Shown one piece after another: positions 13,800 to 26,672 of a stretch of DNA of 64,000 nucleotides. Both the position numbers and the translations under genes were made by a program. The notes under the pieces are model-generated. The model was not told where the DNA came from. It ran no database searches and saw only the letters and a list, made by a program, of their open reading frames with translations. How positions within the stretch are numbered: the first letter of the stretch is position 1; each line of letters begins with the position of its first letter. Source of the stretch: Acridotheres tristis (taxonomy: Eukaryota > Chordata > Aves > Passeriformes > Sturnidae); contig CM072895.1 in the NCBI GenBank assembly GCA_037013685.1, forward strand, positions 13,242,463-13,306,462. The letters run 5' to 3'.

Positions 13800-14245
13800 A
13801 ATAGAATCATAGAATATGTTGAGTTGGAAGGGGCCTCGGGATCACTGAGCCCAATTCCCATGCACAGGACACCCCAGCAGTCACACCATCTTCCTGAGAG
13901 CACTCTCCAAATTCTCCTTGAACTCTGCCAGGCTGGTGCTGTGATCACTGCCCTGGGGAGCTGTTCCAGTGCCCAAACACCCTCTGGGTGAAGAGACTTC
14001 TGATATCCAACCTAAACCTCCTCTGACACAACCTCAGGCCGTTCCCTCGGGTCCTGTCACTGTCACCACAGAGCAGAGATCAGTGCCTGCTGCTCCTCTT
14101 CCCCTCTCAAGGAAGTTGTTCCTGCAGTGAGCTCTGCCCTCAGTCTCCTCCAGGCTGAACAGACCCAGTGCCCCCAGCCCCTCCTCACACAGCTTCTTTT
14201 TCCAGACCCTTCACCATCCTTGTGTTCTTCCTTTGGATGCCTCTA
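13800..14245 (-). mobile_element. CR1 LINE 3' end, same subfamily as the copy at 1346-2350
   Basis: Read on the minus strand, the element ends in the CR1 tail (ATAGAATCATAGAAT on the + strand at 13801-13815) and runs back into the last part of the reverse transcriptase ORF. Positions 13928-14194 are the reverse complement of 1931-2197 with six differences in 267 bases and no gaps, about 98% identity. This shows that both come from one source subfamily. The 3' tails of the two copies differ more than the core. The copy is 5'-truncated near 14245 and non-functional. Confidence 0.95.
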
Positions 14246-15629
14246 CGAGCTTCATATTTTTAGCAATTCCCTTTTCTAGTTAGATTAGAAAGTCATAGTT
14301 GAGAGGAGCTGAAGGATTCATTTATTTGAATTATTATAATCTAAAAAGCAGCCTTTGATGTCAAGATGCTAATATTTGTCCCATGGCCCTGGCCAGAAGT
14401 ACGAAGAAAAGTGGGAAAATGAAAAAAAGTCAGTGAGGTACAAAGCTCTTTGGAAATTTGTGGTGAAATTAGGAAAAGAAAAAGATTTACTGTAAGCTTT
14501 TATGGCAATTTAGATTCTGCCCTTATTTTAGATAGAGCCATTCAGCCATCTGATATTGGAAAGTGATGTTTTCAGGATGAGTAGTAGAACACACCTGCAA
14601 GGAACAATACTGACCCTTTTGTAATGCTAAGAAACATTTTATGAGTGGTTAGGGTTCATTTAATAACTATTCAACGTAGGCATTTTGGTTAACTGAAGCA
14701 GATTGACAATTTGAGTTTCTCAGAAATACAGATGGACAAGGTCAGTACATCTCTGTTTTTCATCCAGGCAGTCAGGTAGAAAATTAGCCAACTGAACTCC
14801 ATAACTCCATCTGTCTTTTTAAAATATTTTTTCTCTTCCTTTTAAAAATTTTCCCCTTCTCTCATAATTGGGCTTGTCGATAAGCTTTCAGCTTTGGCTG
14901 TTCTTTCACTTTCAGCCTTTCTCTGTAGGCTGATATTGTATTGTCCTATCATAGCATTCCACAGGCTCTTTTCTTCTGTGCTTTTTGCACCACTGGCTAC
15001 AGACTTTAAATTGAAGTCATTAAGTTGTTGTGCAATTTTTTAGACACATGACCACCAATGTAAAGGTCAGGTCACCCATTTCTAAGATAACTGCTGAGTT
15101 ATATTTTATTGAGTATAAGCCTGCATAGACCTTGCTTGAAATTCTTCAGTAGGAAACATCCCTACATTGACACAAAGTGTGAAGTTAGATGAATTTAAAT
15201 GTATCAGCCATAAATAGAAAAAAGACTTTCTTTTTCTGGCCCTATACTGGGACCAGAATATATGATATACAGCAGTGACATGACTCATGTGTGTCTGAGA
15301 AATTGAAGTATAATTCCTGATTTAAACAGATAAAGACATTGAATCATTATGTCCCACGGGAATTATCTAACTATTTTGAGTAACTGCCATTTTGTGGTTC
15401 TTAATAATTTTCTCTCTCCTACTTCTCTGTTTCTCCTGCCTTGTCTTGATTTCATGGTAACACAGAATTGAATTTTCTCTTAAATGTCATATTTAATACA
15501 GAAACCTTGATACTAAGAATGTTAATATCTCCACCCACAGATATTCTATCAGACATCATGTTTTAACCAATTCTTATATTAAGTACCAGCTCCACTGCAA
15601 AGGGACAGATATTTCCCGAAGGAAATGAT
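14246..15629. other. Unannotated AT-rich sequence between two CR1 copies
   Basis: I see no gene or named repeat. T-rich patches occur near 14815-14860. The 65 bases before 15630 do not match the CR1 that follows in any way I can recognise. Confidence 0.45.
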
Positions 15630-16095
15630 TGTATTTGGCACTGGTGAGGCCTCACCCCAAATCCTGTCATCAGTTCTGGACCCTCACTGCATGACAGATT
15701 TGAGGAGCTGGAACATGTCCAGAGAGGAGCAGTGGAGCTGGAGAAGGTCTGGAGCACAAATCCCATGAGGATCAGTGCTCAGCCTGGAGAAGAGGAGACT
15801 CGGGAAGGGCTGCAGCCACCTGGGGGTCGGGGTCCCCTCCCAGGTAACAAGTGACAGGAAAGAGAAAAGGGCCTCAAGTTGCCACTGAGTTGCCAAGAAC
15901 CATGGGAGGTTCAGACTGGATATTAGGTCAAATTTCATCACCAAAAGGCTGCCAAGCATTGGAACAGGCTGCCCAGGGAAGTGGTGGAGTCACCGTCCCT
16001 GGAGATGTCCAAAGGGTAGCAGCTGTCCTGGATTAAGGGTTGGACTTTGTGATCGTAGGGGTCTTTCCCAACAGAAATGATTCTGTGATTTTAAA
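15630..16095 (+). mobile_element. CR1 LINE 3' end, different subfamily
   Basis: The forward strand begins within a diagnostic CR1 segment (GGCACTGGTGAGGCCTCACC, from 15637). It continues through the region around the LE.VQRG block and the 'ttagattggatattaggtcaaatttc' region (about 15905-15935), and ends in ATTCTGTGATT at about 16080-16090. The start motif and the tail differ from those at 1346-2350, which points to a separate CR1 lineage. Frames are broken throughout. The 5' boundary is approximate. Confidence 0.9.
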
Positions 16096-19000
16096 GCTAA
16101 GGTAGGGATAATATTTTCTGTCTTCAGGGTGTGGTGCCATAGAATCCTTCAATAATAAACTTTATGTTAGTTATCAGCAGCTTCAAAAAATCTGCATGTA
16201 GGTAGCCTCATCTATTTCTCTGGCAGCACTCTCCATTTGGACTATTTCCTTTTAGTGAACTATGTAATTCTTTCTTATCCTAATCTTCAAATATCCAAAA
16301 TGAATGATGGACAATCATGAAATACCATTAAACCACCACCCATTTCTGAGCTCTAGGTCAGAAAATAACATTGAGCAGAGTATAAGTATTAAATATAGAG
16401 GATGGGACAGTAGTAATCAAATGAATCCCTTCACAATTTATCATAAAGATATCAATAGTACAAAAGCTATAATTTTTCTGGTAATATGGAATGTTTTAGT
16501 GACAAAATTTTTTTTTGGTGTGTACCTCTTCTGAAGGAGAAAAATTAACACCATACTGAAAAAATGTAATAAAACCCTATAAAGCACAATGATGAATGTT
16601 TCTCACTACTGTTTTAGGGAGAAGAAACTTGCTACTTTAATTTAAATTGAAGCACATTTTTAAAGTTCCTGACCCCTAATATCAAAGTTGTAATTGTTCT
16701 ACTTTTATGCAGGGTAAGGAAGTAGTCATGAAAAAAGACCCTAATGAGATCTAAAATAACTTTTGTGCATCAAAAATGCATTTTCAGAGTGCAGTATACC
16801 CAGTGAAGTCCTGGTAATGATCCTTTTCAGAGGTGGAAAGATGCCATTTTAAACATGCAGGGTTTTAAGATAAAGAGGCTTTAGATCATCTCACAGCATA
16901 ATCTGTTTCTAGCCTTGAATATTCACACACTTTTTCAAGATTTCAAATTTGTGGAAAAGACAGAGAAAGACACTGACTGAGTTGTTTTTAAAAGTAACTT
17001 TAAAGTGCTAAGAAGTTGCAATCTTACAATAAGTTCCAAGAGAATTGGGTTAACATAGGGGCCAGGTCAGGAGGCTAGGGTGAATAAAAAATTAGTTCCA
17101 AGATTTTTTATCATGATATATAATTTGTTACATTAGCAATTTCACCACCATATAATATGCCTGTTATTACCCTTAACACTCATTTGCATGCAACATCATA
17201 CGTCCTGTTTCACATTTTGAAAGAAAAAGAGTCCCAGTCTCAGGATGAAAGCCATCACTATTTGCTAATTAGAGCCAATACAGTTCTTATGCACCAGAAA
17301 CATCCGTGCTTCTCTGGTTCTCTGTTGAGGAATGTCAGAAGCAAACAGCCAAACTCTTCTGCCTCAGGATTTATAGAATTCTATCAGTTCAACAGAGCCA
17401 CGCATCTACAAGTGTGTCATTCTAGCCAAATATGCTGCCTTAATATCCTGCTAAAATATATCAAATTCAGTGAGGCAAGAGGAATCCAGGCACAACAGGT
17501 ATCTTGTTTCACAGGAGGAAATGCTGCAACGTGAGAGGGAATTATGTTCTCTGTTGTATGTTTCAGCTGCTCTTGATCTGTACATTACACACAAAACTTT
17601 GTCAATGCGTCTGAGAAAGGACCAAAGCAAAAGTTTCTGCTTCCATCTGCAATGCATGCAGGTGACCCCAATGTTTTTGTTTATGACAAAACATGTCAAG
17701 GATGCTGTTCTGTACTGGCTGATGAACAGATGTTTAGGTTTAAGTTGTTGTAAAAAGCCCAGTTTTGAAACTGTGATTGGGACAGCGGCTATATATCACA
17801 ATGTCTTGGATGAATCCAGATGGAGATGGAATAGAAACTTGTAAGTAATGCCTCTCCTTTTTCTGAATTTAATTAAAGAATAATTTTGGACATGTATGAG
17901 TTTAGATTATTTTTAAGGGCATAATTTAGGCTGTACTGTTAAATTCAATAAATGCACTAAATCAAATTTTTCATTACTATGGAAGGAGAACCAGCAATGC
18001 TTTTATTTTCATTTGGGTTATTAATGCAACTCTGGGATTCTGATATCAGAAATTGTGTTTTCAGAAATTGAGTAGAACTGCCTTGCTGAAAACTACTATT
18101 TAAAAATATCAGGTTGCTCTCCAAACAACATGGGAAAAGCACAGGTAATGTAATATTATTTTTACAAATTCATTCATCACAAAGTATATATCTTAATCTG
18201 AGTGTTCTTCAGACTGAATGTTCAGCACCATCTACCTCCTTCTGATGAAATGTAGTTGTCTTTTATATCACCATTTCTATAGCAGTGAAAAAGAACTTTT
18301 GACAATTTACAGGATTCGAAAAAAAAAAATTACCCAAACCTGTCAGTAGAGTTCTATGATGGTTTTGTCTGCTCTGCATTTTTTAAAGATCAAACTTTTT
18401 GCTGTCCTTACACAAATCTACACAAATTTACTCAGGAAAACTGAAGCAATGCAATTTTTTGAAGATTTATTTCTATTAGAAGTTTAAACACTGGCTTAGT
18501 TTTTTTCTTTTTTCCTTTTTTTTTCTTTAATGTAAATATATTGCATAAAAATAAAAATGGAAAATTAGAAATGTTGAAGGTGAACTGAACTTATCAAGGT
18601 ATCCAAAGTATTTTGACTGAGGTGCTGTCAATTTCTATCATATTGTTCCATTTTTATGAAGTTCCATCATAAGTTCCATTTTTAAAGTCAAACCCTATTT
18701 TTTTCACCTGGAATTCCAAAATTTAGGAGGGAAACTTCCCACTTAATTAACATTTCAAATTATCAGACTCCTTGGCAAGCTCACAGTTCAGCAATCTCAC
18801 ATTCTGCTTCAGTCTGCAAAAGCAGCACTAAAGTAGTCTGCTTATTTTAACTCTGCTTTAGCATGCTATCTTCTGTATGAGGAGACAGAAATTAGCTCAA
18901 CTCTTGAGTTTACATCTAATCAGAGTATTTTAAGACATACTTTATTCCATCTCTATCCAGGAAAAAAGTATCACTTGCATAAAAGGAATGGAAAGTATTT

Positions 19001-22000
19001 GTCCAATTAATAAGAATTTCAAATTGGTTCTGAAGCTACTGAAATGCCTGTTGCAATCTATGTTCTCTGAATTGTGCATTAATAAAAAACCGAGAAATTG
19101 ATGGTTTTTTTGTACGTGGGACATGGGATGTTATAATCTGTGTTTTGACAGATTTGGGTACCTTATTTTGGAGAACACAAGAAATCTTTGATTACAATAC
19201 AGATGAAAAATCACATATAAAATGTTCCATTTTAAAAATCTGAATGTATTTGTAAGGAAACATCAGCTATTATCAGAATCCTCTGAAGCCCTACAAAACA
19301 GTCTAATACATTAAAGTCAACATTTAATATGCTATAGCCTCATGTTTCCATGAAGTAGCTCCAAGGAAATCAATTTTTCAGCTCAAGGGTGTTTTGATTT
19401 GATGCAGTTCTGTAACATTCGTAAATGTTATCCAGAACACCTTCAAAAATAACACAATTTAATAATCACAAATGTTCCTACTCTGTCTTCATAGCACTGT
19501 TAAAATATCATGACAATGAGATTTATCAGATTTCATGGTACTGCAACGTGCACAGAACTATTTTTGGCAAGGTTTTAATATGACTAAAAGTGAATGAACT
19601 CAATTGGAAACTTTTAGAAAACTTTGCGTGAAAGTTTTGCGATATTTTCAAAAGAAATGCTACCCTCTTCATAAATGAGATAGGATCAAATTACAATCAT
19701 GTGATAAATTCTTCATTTGTGCTCCAGGATATTGAAATTTTAAAATGTTCTCCTGAATCTGGCTGAGGGATTAAATGTTTTATCTTAGGCAGCATCCTGG
19801 GCTTTTTCAAATGGTAGTGACTGCAATTGCTTTGAAGACTTTTGCAATGAATGTTTTCTGATGATTTCTCCCTCATGTCTCATCATATTAAACATAGGTA
19901 GGTATAGCTTAAACTTCAGGCTCCTAAATTAGCAATTTGCCACAGTGTGCCTCTGAAATCACAGTGATTAGATGGAAATCTTATCAAGGGATTCAGATTG
20001 CATTCTCTGGATTTGAATGGATCTGTGGAGGCATCCATATTTCCTCACTGACTGCAAGGATGGTAATGACACTGAAAACAGGCTCAGTTCAGAGACTAAA
20101 CACACCTCTGATGGGTCTTTGCCCTACAGTTTAATAGGGAGAGATTTCCTTGTCCTTTATTCTGCTAAAGCAGTGCTGCAGGCAGGCAAAAGGTTGATAA
20201 TCTGTCCCCAAAAGTCCTAACAATCAATAAATAAGAGGGAGCTTTGTTTTAAAATATGAATCAAAAGCTGTATGAGAAAGTGTATATGTTACGTTTTAAG
20301 CCTTGCTTTGTGGGATAGTGAAGTCAATGATGGTCACATATTCTCTGACATCAAGATTCTCTCTTAAGTGCCTGGAGGCAGAAGATGCCTTGAAGCTAAA
20401 AATAGAAAAGTAATGACTGACAGTAAAAAACAATCCCAGAAGAGAGGCATTTACCATAGATACTCTAGTTCTTTGTCTACAAGTCTGTGCTTTAACTATG
20501 TATTGAATAAGCAAGGTCACTCTACATTGTCTACATCCTCCACGCATTCTTGTCATAGAAATAGATCCCTCTAAACTTCTTGCTACTTAAATGAAAGCCT
20601 TTTACTTATTTTTTAAAATTATTTTGTAATGTTTAAGAAGCCACAGTTCTCTGCTTGTAGTAATTGCAGTTAGAAAACAGGAACCCAGATGACAAAAGGA
20701 AAAATCCATGCATAATACAGCATAAATTTCCATTAAAACAATACATCCATAAGCCTTTAGAATGAATTCCATGAAAAACCTTTCAGTGAATTTACTATGA
20801 TGTTTTGAATTGGCTGAAAACATTGCATAACTAAGAGAATGAAATAATGTGGGCATTATGAAATGATGATCCAGGCATCACTTGTACATTTTTTGTTGAC
20901 TTCTTTTTTTATTTGGCATTTTGGAAATGTAAGTAATGATATAAAATTAATATTGTTCCATAGATCACAGATTTTAACCAGCCTATTGCATATCTTAACT
21001 TTGACAAGGAACTGAGCATTTTCCATGCCATGTATTTGCCATATCCTTATAGTTCAATTATGGGTAGAGAATTCTGATTTTTGAGTAGCATGAGAATACA
21101 AAACATATTATACAACTTTAAGTGTAGTATTCTGTGACTTTTCTCACTCATGAATTATATAAAAGCCATGAATATACAAAAATAATCTTCAATGTTGCTG
21201 TTTGACTCACTCAGCCTAAACTGTGGGGTAGAGAGAGCTCATAAATTTCTGGATCCAGATATTCCAGCTGTGGTTTAACTGCAAAGGGGACTGAGACATA
21301 GACATAGAGCATTGTCTATCTACTGCACCATGGTTTTTGGTTTTCCTTCAACAGGGAATGCAGAAATACAAACCATCAAGCAATCATGGCTCTCTTCAGT
21401 ATTTGTCTGGGCTGTTGGGACACTGGGATAGAGAATCACTGACTTCCAGTGTATTGTCACATAAAACCAATCTAGGATTTTTAAAAAAAAGTGTGGGCCA
21501 CTTCCCCCTAAAGTAATTTTCAAAGCAGTACTAACAATATTTTTACAATATTTTAAAAATCAAACTCCTTTTCTTTGTCTTCCATTTGCACCTTTGTCTT
21601 ACCCTCAAATACGGTGAGGTTGTTTGTTTGTTGGTTTTTTTCACAATGATAAAACATGGAATTTAGAACTTTTCTATCAAATCCACTGACTGCTTTGCCT
21701 GACTAACCTGACCCAAAAGCCTATCTCTGGAGAACAGTTTCAAAAGCCTTAAATTGACAAACACTTTTTTTGCTTGTACTGTTCCTACCTGTGAAATTTA
21801 GTAAACCTACCATTTGGACATAGATTCTTGTAAATAACAACTTTACTTTAAAAATTATATTACCTGTCCAAAGCATAACTAAATATAAAATGCTTTGAAT
21901 GCTTTTGTTTCTTCGAAACTGTAATTTTGATTGTCTTCGAGAAGCAGATTAGTATCCTATATACCCCTCTGTATATCTCAATGTGTCTCTGTTAAACATC

Positions 22001-23005
22001 AACAGCACAATTCCTAATTTAGGGACATTTATTTGAGTATTTAGATTGGAATTGAGCCTTTGTGGTTGTAATGTCTAAGCAACAATTGCTCTTGTGTTGT
22101 GTGTGCAGCTTGGTTATTTTCTGGCATGTCTTTGATGAAGCCTTGGGAGTAAGATGCTTCAGTCTGAAAACACTGTCCCAACAGCCTTACACAGTGTAAG
22201 GACTCTATGTTATGTATCATATATGCAATTAGCATAGACTCCTTTTTGGTTTTTTTCAAGTGATTCTACAAGCTGGTGAAACCATTGATGTAGGAAGGAG
22301 GGTAGAGGGCACGGTATTTGAAAAGTGGTCTTGTGGTGAGACTGATTCCCAACAGGCAGTAACTATTAGACACCAGGTAAGTAATGTTTTTTTGACACAG
22401 TGAGACTTCAGTGGCACAGGAATGACTGACACTGGCCATGTTCTTACACTGGCAATATGCTCTGGATCAAAACTCCCTTCCCTGGCACATATAAAAGGCT
22501 GGCTAAATGTCATATTTAGTTAGAACAGAATGTTTTGGTAAAGAGAGGAAAGTAAACTCCTGTCTCTCTGTAGGAACTGATGATCGGGAGACATGACTTA
22601 TTGTCAGCCTTTAAAGGAAATTTTCCCTCAGTGCAGCTGCTAGAGAATGTTTCACTGAGGTAAATGCAATCAGTACTGCTAATGTAACCACCACTGAGAC
22701 ACCTCAGCTGCCTCTGCTTCAAGGTTGGATTCAAAGAATGCTGAATAAATGGAAAAACCTTGCTCAGAAGTCTCAAGCAAGTGGTTATAAAATATCAAAA
22801 TCCACAGCTCAGATTGTAGTCTTTGTTTGCACTGGAGGAGCATTCAGCAGACAAGTGTGGTCTCCACAAGTTATATACAAGTGCCACATCCTTGAGGACA
22901 GCAGGGAAAAAGGTGGCTACTGCAGTCTTCCATAGAAATGGAATTTCTAAATGCAGAAAAAATATCTATATCTAGGGCACAGAGTTCACATTAAATCCTA
23001 GCATA
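16096..23005. other. Long unique AT-rich stretch without a recognisable gene
   Basis: I find no known gene. Open frames of 124-125 codons at 17157-17534 and 17470-17844 overlap in different frames and show no motif. The second closes with a stop codon that overlaps a donor-like GTAAGTA at 17842. One compact acceptor/donor pair at 22261-22376 is annotated separately. T- and A-runs near 18320, 18510 and 21485 are simple repeats. Confidence 0.45.
22261..22376 (+). other. Candidate spliced exon (116 bp), function unknown
   Basis: A strong acceptor lies immediately upstream (pyrimidine tract CTCCTTTTTGGTTTTTTTCAAG, about 22239-22260). A consensus donor CAG/GTAAGT follows at 22374-22379. Two of the three frames have early stops. 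The third is open from base 3 to the last base and gives 38 codons with a mixed, protein-like composition (for example GETIDVGRRVEG, later FEKWSCGETD). I do not recognise it. It could be an internal coding exon, a lncRNA exon or chance. No neighbouring exon with a compatible phase is obvious. Confidence 0.25.
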
Positions 23006-23147
23006 AACTGCCTGACAGAGCTCAAGAAGCATTTGGACAATAGTTTCAGGTACATGGTGTGGCTCTTGGGGTGGTGGTGTGCAGGGAGCTGGACTCTGAT
23101 CTTTGAGGGTCCCTTCCAACACAGCTTATTCTGTGATTCTGTGAAGT
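23006..23147 (+). mobile_element. CR1 LINE 3'-terminal fragment
   Basis: Only the last 140 or so bases of a CR1 remain: the 'gacagagctcaagaagcatttggac' segment, the '..gggtcccttccaac.cagc' box (23108-23126) and the tail TTATTCTGTGATTCTGTG (23126-23143). The element is 5'-truncated and has no coding value left. The 5' end is approximate. Confidence 0.9.
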
Positions 23148-25088
23148 TCAGTGATGATCAACATCCATGCTATCAGTCATTGCACGTCTCTGCAGTGCCT
23201 TTAAGCAACCTGATTGTATACAAACTGCAGTGTATACACACTGCCCACACTGCACACCACTTACTAATACAGTGAAACAAAGCATCTGTCATAAGCAGCA
23301 ACTAGTTTACAGTAAGGAAATGAAAACAAGAAAAGGAAAAGTAACAAGATACTAATTATCACTGTTGCAATTTTATAATGAGGAAGAGGCTCTTTATTCT
23401 CTAGATAGATGGCAGAGGTTTAACGAACAAACACGTGAATATCTTTTCTTAATCATTAAAAAAACCCAACAAAAGCCAACCAAAATGAACTTTTTCATTT
23501 TTATATTGGAGCCCCAGTTAGGTTTTTTTCAGAGTGAAATGTCTCAATATCACATATTATTTTCTTAAATGTATAGTGTCTTATTAACAGTGCCTGCTCT
23601 GTATGTTTTGTTTTGTGACTTCTGGCTGTCATTTAACGACCCTGTGCCTGCTCAGCCCTCCCATGCTGCTCACATCAGTGAAACACCACTAGTTTGCTTT
23701 GCCCTTGCTTTTTTAGTGATATTCTTTTTCTCTGTCTGTGTTAATTCCTTCCTCATTCTCGCTGCCTGCAGTGTGATGGGTTAACAGTGCTGGGGTGTTT
23801 TAGGAGAGGAATGTTGCAAGCTCTAAGCTTGATGCAAGTTTAACCACGAACACTTTCAAATGATTCTTCAGTAAAGAGGCTTCACTGATTTTGTTAACCT
23901 TAGGGACAGAGAGGAGTACTGGTTTTACAGAGAGTACTAATAATTTGACAAAAGTTTGCTTCATCTAGCTCCCATTTAATTTATAGATATTGGCAGTTCT
24001 TCTATGTTATTTATGTGATTTCAATGCCTGAGACTTGTGAGTGAGCACAGACAAAAGATCAATCTAGTGTTGAAAGCATCACCTTTTTAGAGAGGATCCA
24101 GAGTAACAAGTACCATTCGATAGAACATTATATTGAAAAAATGGGAGACCACTACTATTCACAAATGCTAGCATGGCCTCACTATTTATACAAGAAAAAA
24201 CCAGCAATTTTCATTTTGCTTACCTCTACTTTAAATACAACATATTGCATGGGACCCGTTATTTCCAATAATTTTCAAGTTTTCTTCCAGTCTTCTCTGT
24301 TTCTAATTCTACACCAGACATCCACTTGAATGATATAAGCCATCTGTAGTTTATAAAACACCTTTAAGCTATTGTTTTAAAGTTTTATACCTTTTAATGT
24401 TTTCCTATTTATTTCCTGCTGATATCAACACATATGCTGCCAAAAGCAATCTTTAGTGGATACTAACATATTCATATTGAACACTTGATCCAGAAATTTT
24501 GCAGATAATAGGCAGAGGGAACATCTGTGAGAAGCAGATAATTTTTAATATTTATGGATAGCTCATTTCCATGTTGTAATCCTTAAGATGGGAACAGGTT
24601 TGTTAGGCTCTGTGCAATGGAAGATGTTTTTCTATATTCCCATCATGGTTAGGTAATGAAGGGAGAAGTGGAAGAGGGAACTCCAACAAGTTTAATAATT
24701 AATGATGGAGAAAAGATCTCTACTATTACTTGAATGAAATACAGAATAATTGTGAAAAAAAGAAGATGCTCAACACTCAGGATGATTTTTCAAACTGGAT
24801 AATGTAATCTGGAAACCTGCTCTATATAGTAAGAATAATTAACTGTTTTCTGAACCTCTAAACAGACACAGCTTTTATTTTAAAAACTCTAAGGTGCAGC
24901 AATATGCTCAAAGCATTACCTCAGCATTAATAATGATTTACAAATTTTGCTTCTTCATTGACAATTAAGTCAGTAGGTTAAGCCCTTTCTTTGTCAATGG
25001 CTTGAAATTCTATACTATTATTTCACTGATATAGAAAAATCACCCACCTGAGACAAAAACACTTTCATACTGAATTTTATTCCTACAG

Positions 25089-25150
25089 CCATGGATGTAA
25101 AACTGGAGATTCAGAAACATGAAGATAATGAAGATAGTGAAGATGTGTAA
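25089..25150 (+). other. Possible terminal exon with short acidic C-terminus
   Basis: An acceptor-like run ends at 25088 (TTTTATTCCTACAG). It is followed directly by CC and an ATG in good context (ATGG at 25091). The frame runs 19 codons to TAA (25148-25150) and ends in an acidic tail, EDNEDSEDV. This could be the last coding exon of a gene whose other exons lie outside the window. It could also be chance: the acidic run comes from a small GAAGAT-like repeat. I recognise no family. Confidence 0.15.
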
Positions 25151-26628
25151 AAGTGGAACTAGATTTCTAGTCCTTATTTATTGTCACAATAAGTTTGTGT
25201 GAGTTTGCGAACAATATAAATCATAAGTGCCTCACCTACTATCTTAATTCCTGCATTCAACAACCAAAAATCCACCTGATGCAAACCTCTTCCTTTTCAC
25301 TTATAGACTTAAAAATTGTTTTACCTTCAATAACTAAATAATGTTTCACTAATAGGAGTAACACTTTGTCTAGCACATTATGTCTTAACAAAAGTGAGGA
25401 ACGAATGAAAAACCAAGGTGAAAATCCTATTTTGGAGCAGCTCCCTGTAGGTCCTTATGTTAATCAAACATGTTTAATTTAAAATTTAAATTAATTTAAT
25501 TTAAACTTGATGAAATTTACACTTTTCTGGTAAAAGGAAGCAGAATCAGACTTTCTTGTTTATCTGTTTACCTTGGAAATTCAGGATGGATTTTCTTGCT
25601 CTTAGGGCATGTCTGTGATCTTTTGCAAGCCACCTGGACAGAACAGGCCCAGTATCCAAAGATTCAGTGGGTCAGTTTTAGCATGGATGAAAAAATTCAC
25701 ATGCCTACCAACGGGAACAAAGACGTCAATTTTTTTTCTAAGCAGTTTGCTAACAGATTTTTCAGTACGATCAACACATCCATGTTTGAAATTGCATATA
25801 GGAGAAATTCTTGTAGATAAAAGCAAAACCAGTGCATTCTCTATTTAGCAAGAGTGAAAATGACTTCACAAACTCAAGGCTTCTCATTTCCCTTTACTCT
25901 GCCCATTTTATATCTTTTTTGAAAGTGTTCTTTCCAATAGTTCTTAGCCTGAAAGATTTAATAAAACATTTAGATATTAACAAAGCATAAAAAGCAAAAA
26001 ACCAGTATCAGTAAGTCATTCACTGAAACAACCACTCTATGTGGTATAAAGTTTACACACCCATATGAAAACTTGTGTGAAAGCTGTGAAATCTGATCCT
26101 TACTGAACCGTCCTATGGCCAAATATATGTACTGCTTTATAGAGAGATACCCTTTTCTGAAAATCAAAGGGATGGTGTTGAATCTTTTTATTTTAAGAAA
26201 TATTTCGTTGCTTGTGGAAATGAAGAGGCTGAAGTACATATAGGGAAGAATTCCAGCTTGTATAAACAGGCTCATTGACCAAATATCTCTTTCAAGTGGC
26301 ATTTGCAAAAGACTGCAATTTAGAAATACTAAGAATGCAATTAGAACACAGTGGTGAGGATTCAAACTGGAATGAACAAAGGCTGAGATGCAGGAGGAAG
26401 TGTCTATCACCGTTTAAGGTTTGCTTCTCACACTCTCAACGGCTGCCTTGTCACTCACATGAAGTCTGAGTGGATTAGAAGGATTATCAAGTGCAGTATG
26501 CGTCTAATTCTGCTTCAAAGCTAATCAAAATTGGGTACACATGCAGTTATCCAATGCCAGCATCAATCAGAGTGTGACTGACACTGACACTCCCTGAACT
26601 AACTCCAGGGTGTTGCCCTACTGAGCAC

Positions 26629-26672
26629 AGAACTAAGCATCTCAAAATTCAGAACTAAGCATCTCAAAATTC
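26629..26672. repeat. Perfect 22-bp tandem duplication
   Basis: The unit at 26629-26650 (AGAACTAAGCATCTCAAAAT plus TC) is repeated without a mismatch at 26651-26672. It lies in otherwise unique sequence. Two identical copies indicate a recent duplication, probably by replication slippage. Confidence 0.97.

Noticed and set aside
25970..26410. Longest open frame in the window, 146 codons on the minus strand
   Set aside because: Composition is Phe/Leu/Ile/Ser-rich, as expected from AT-rich DNA. I see no domain, no start context, no splice support and no neighbour.
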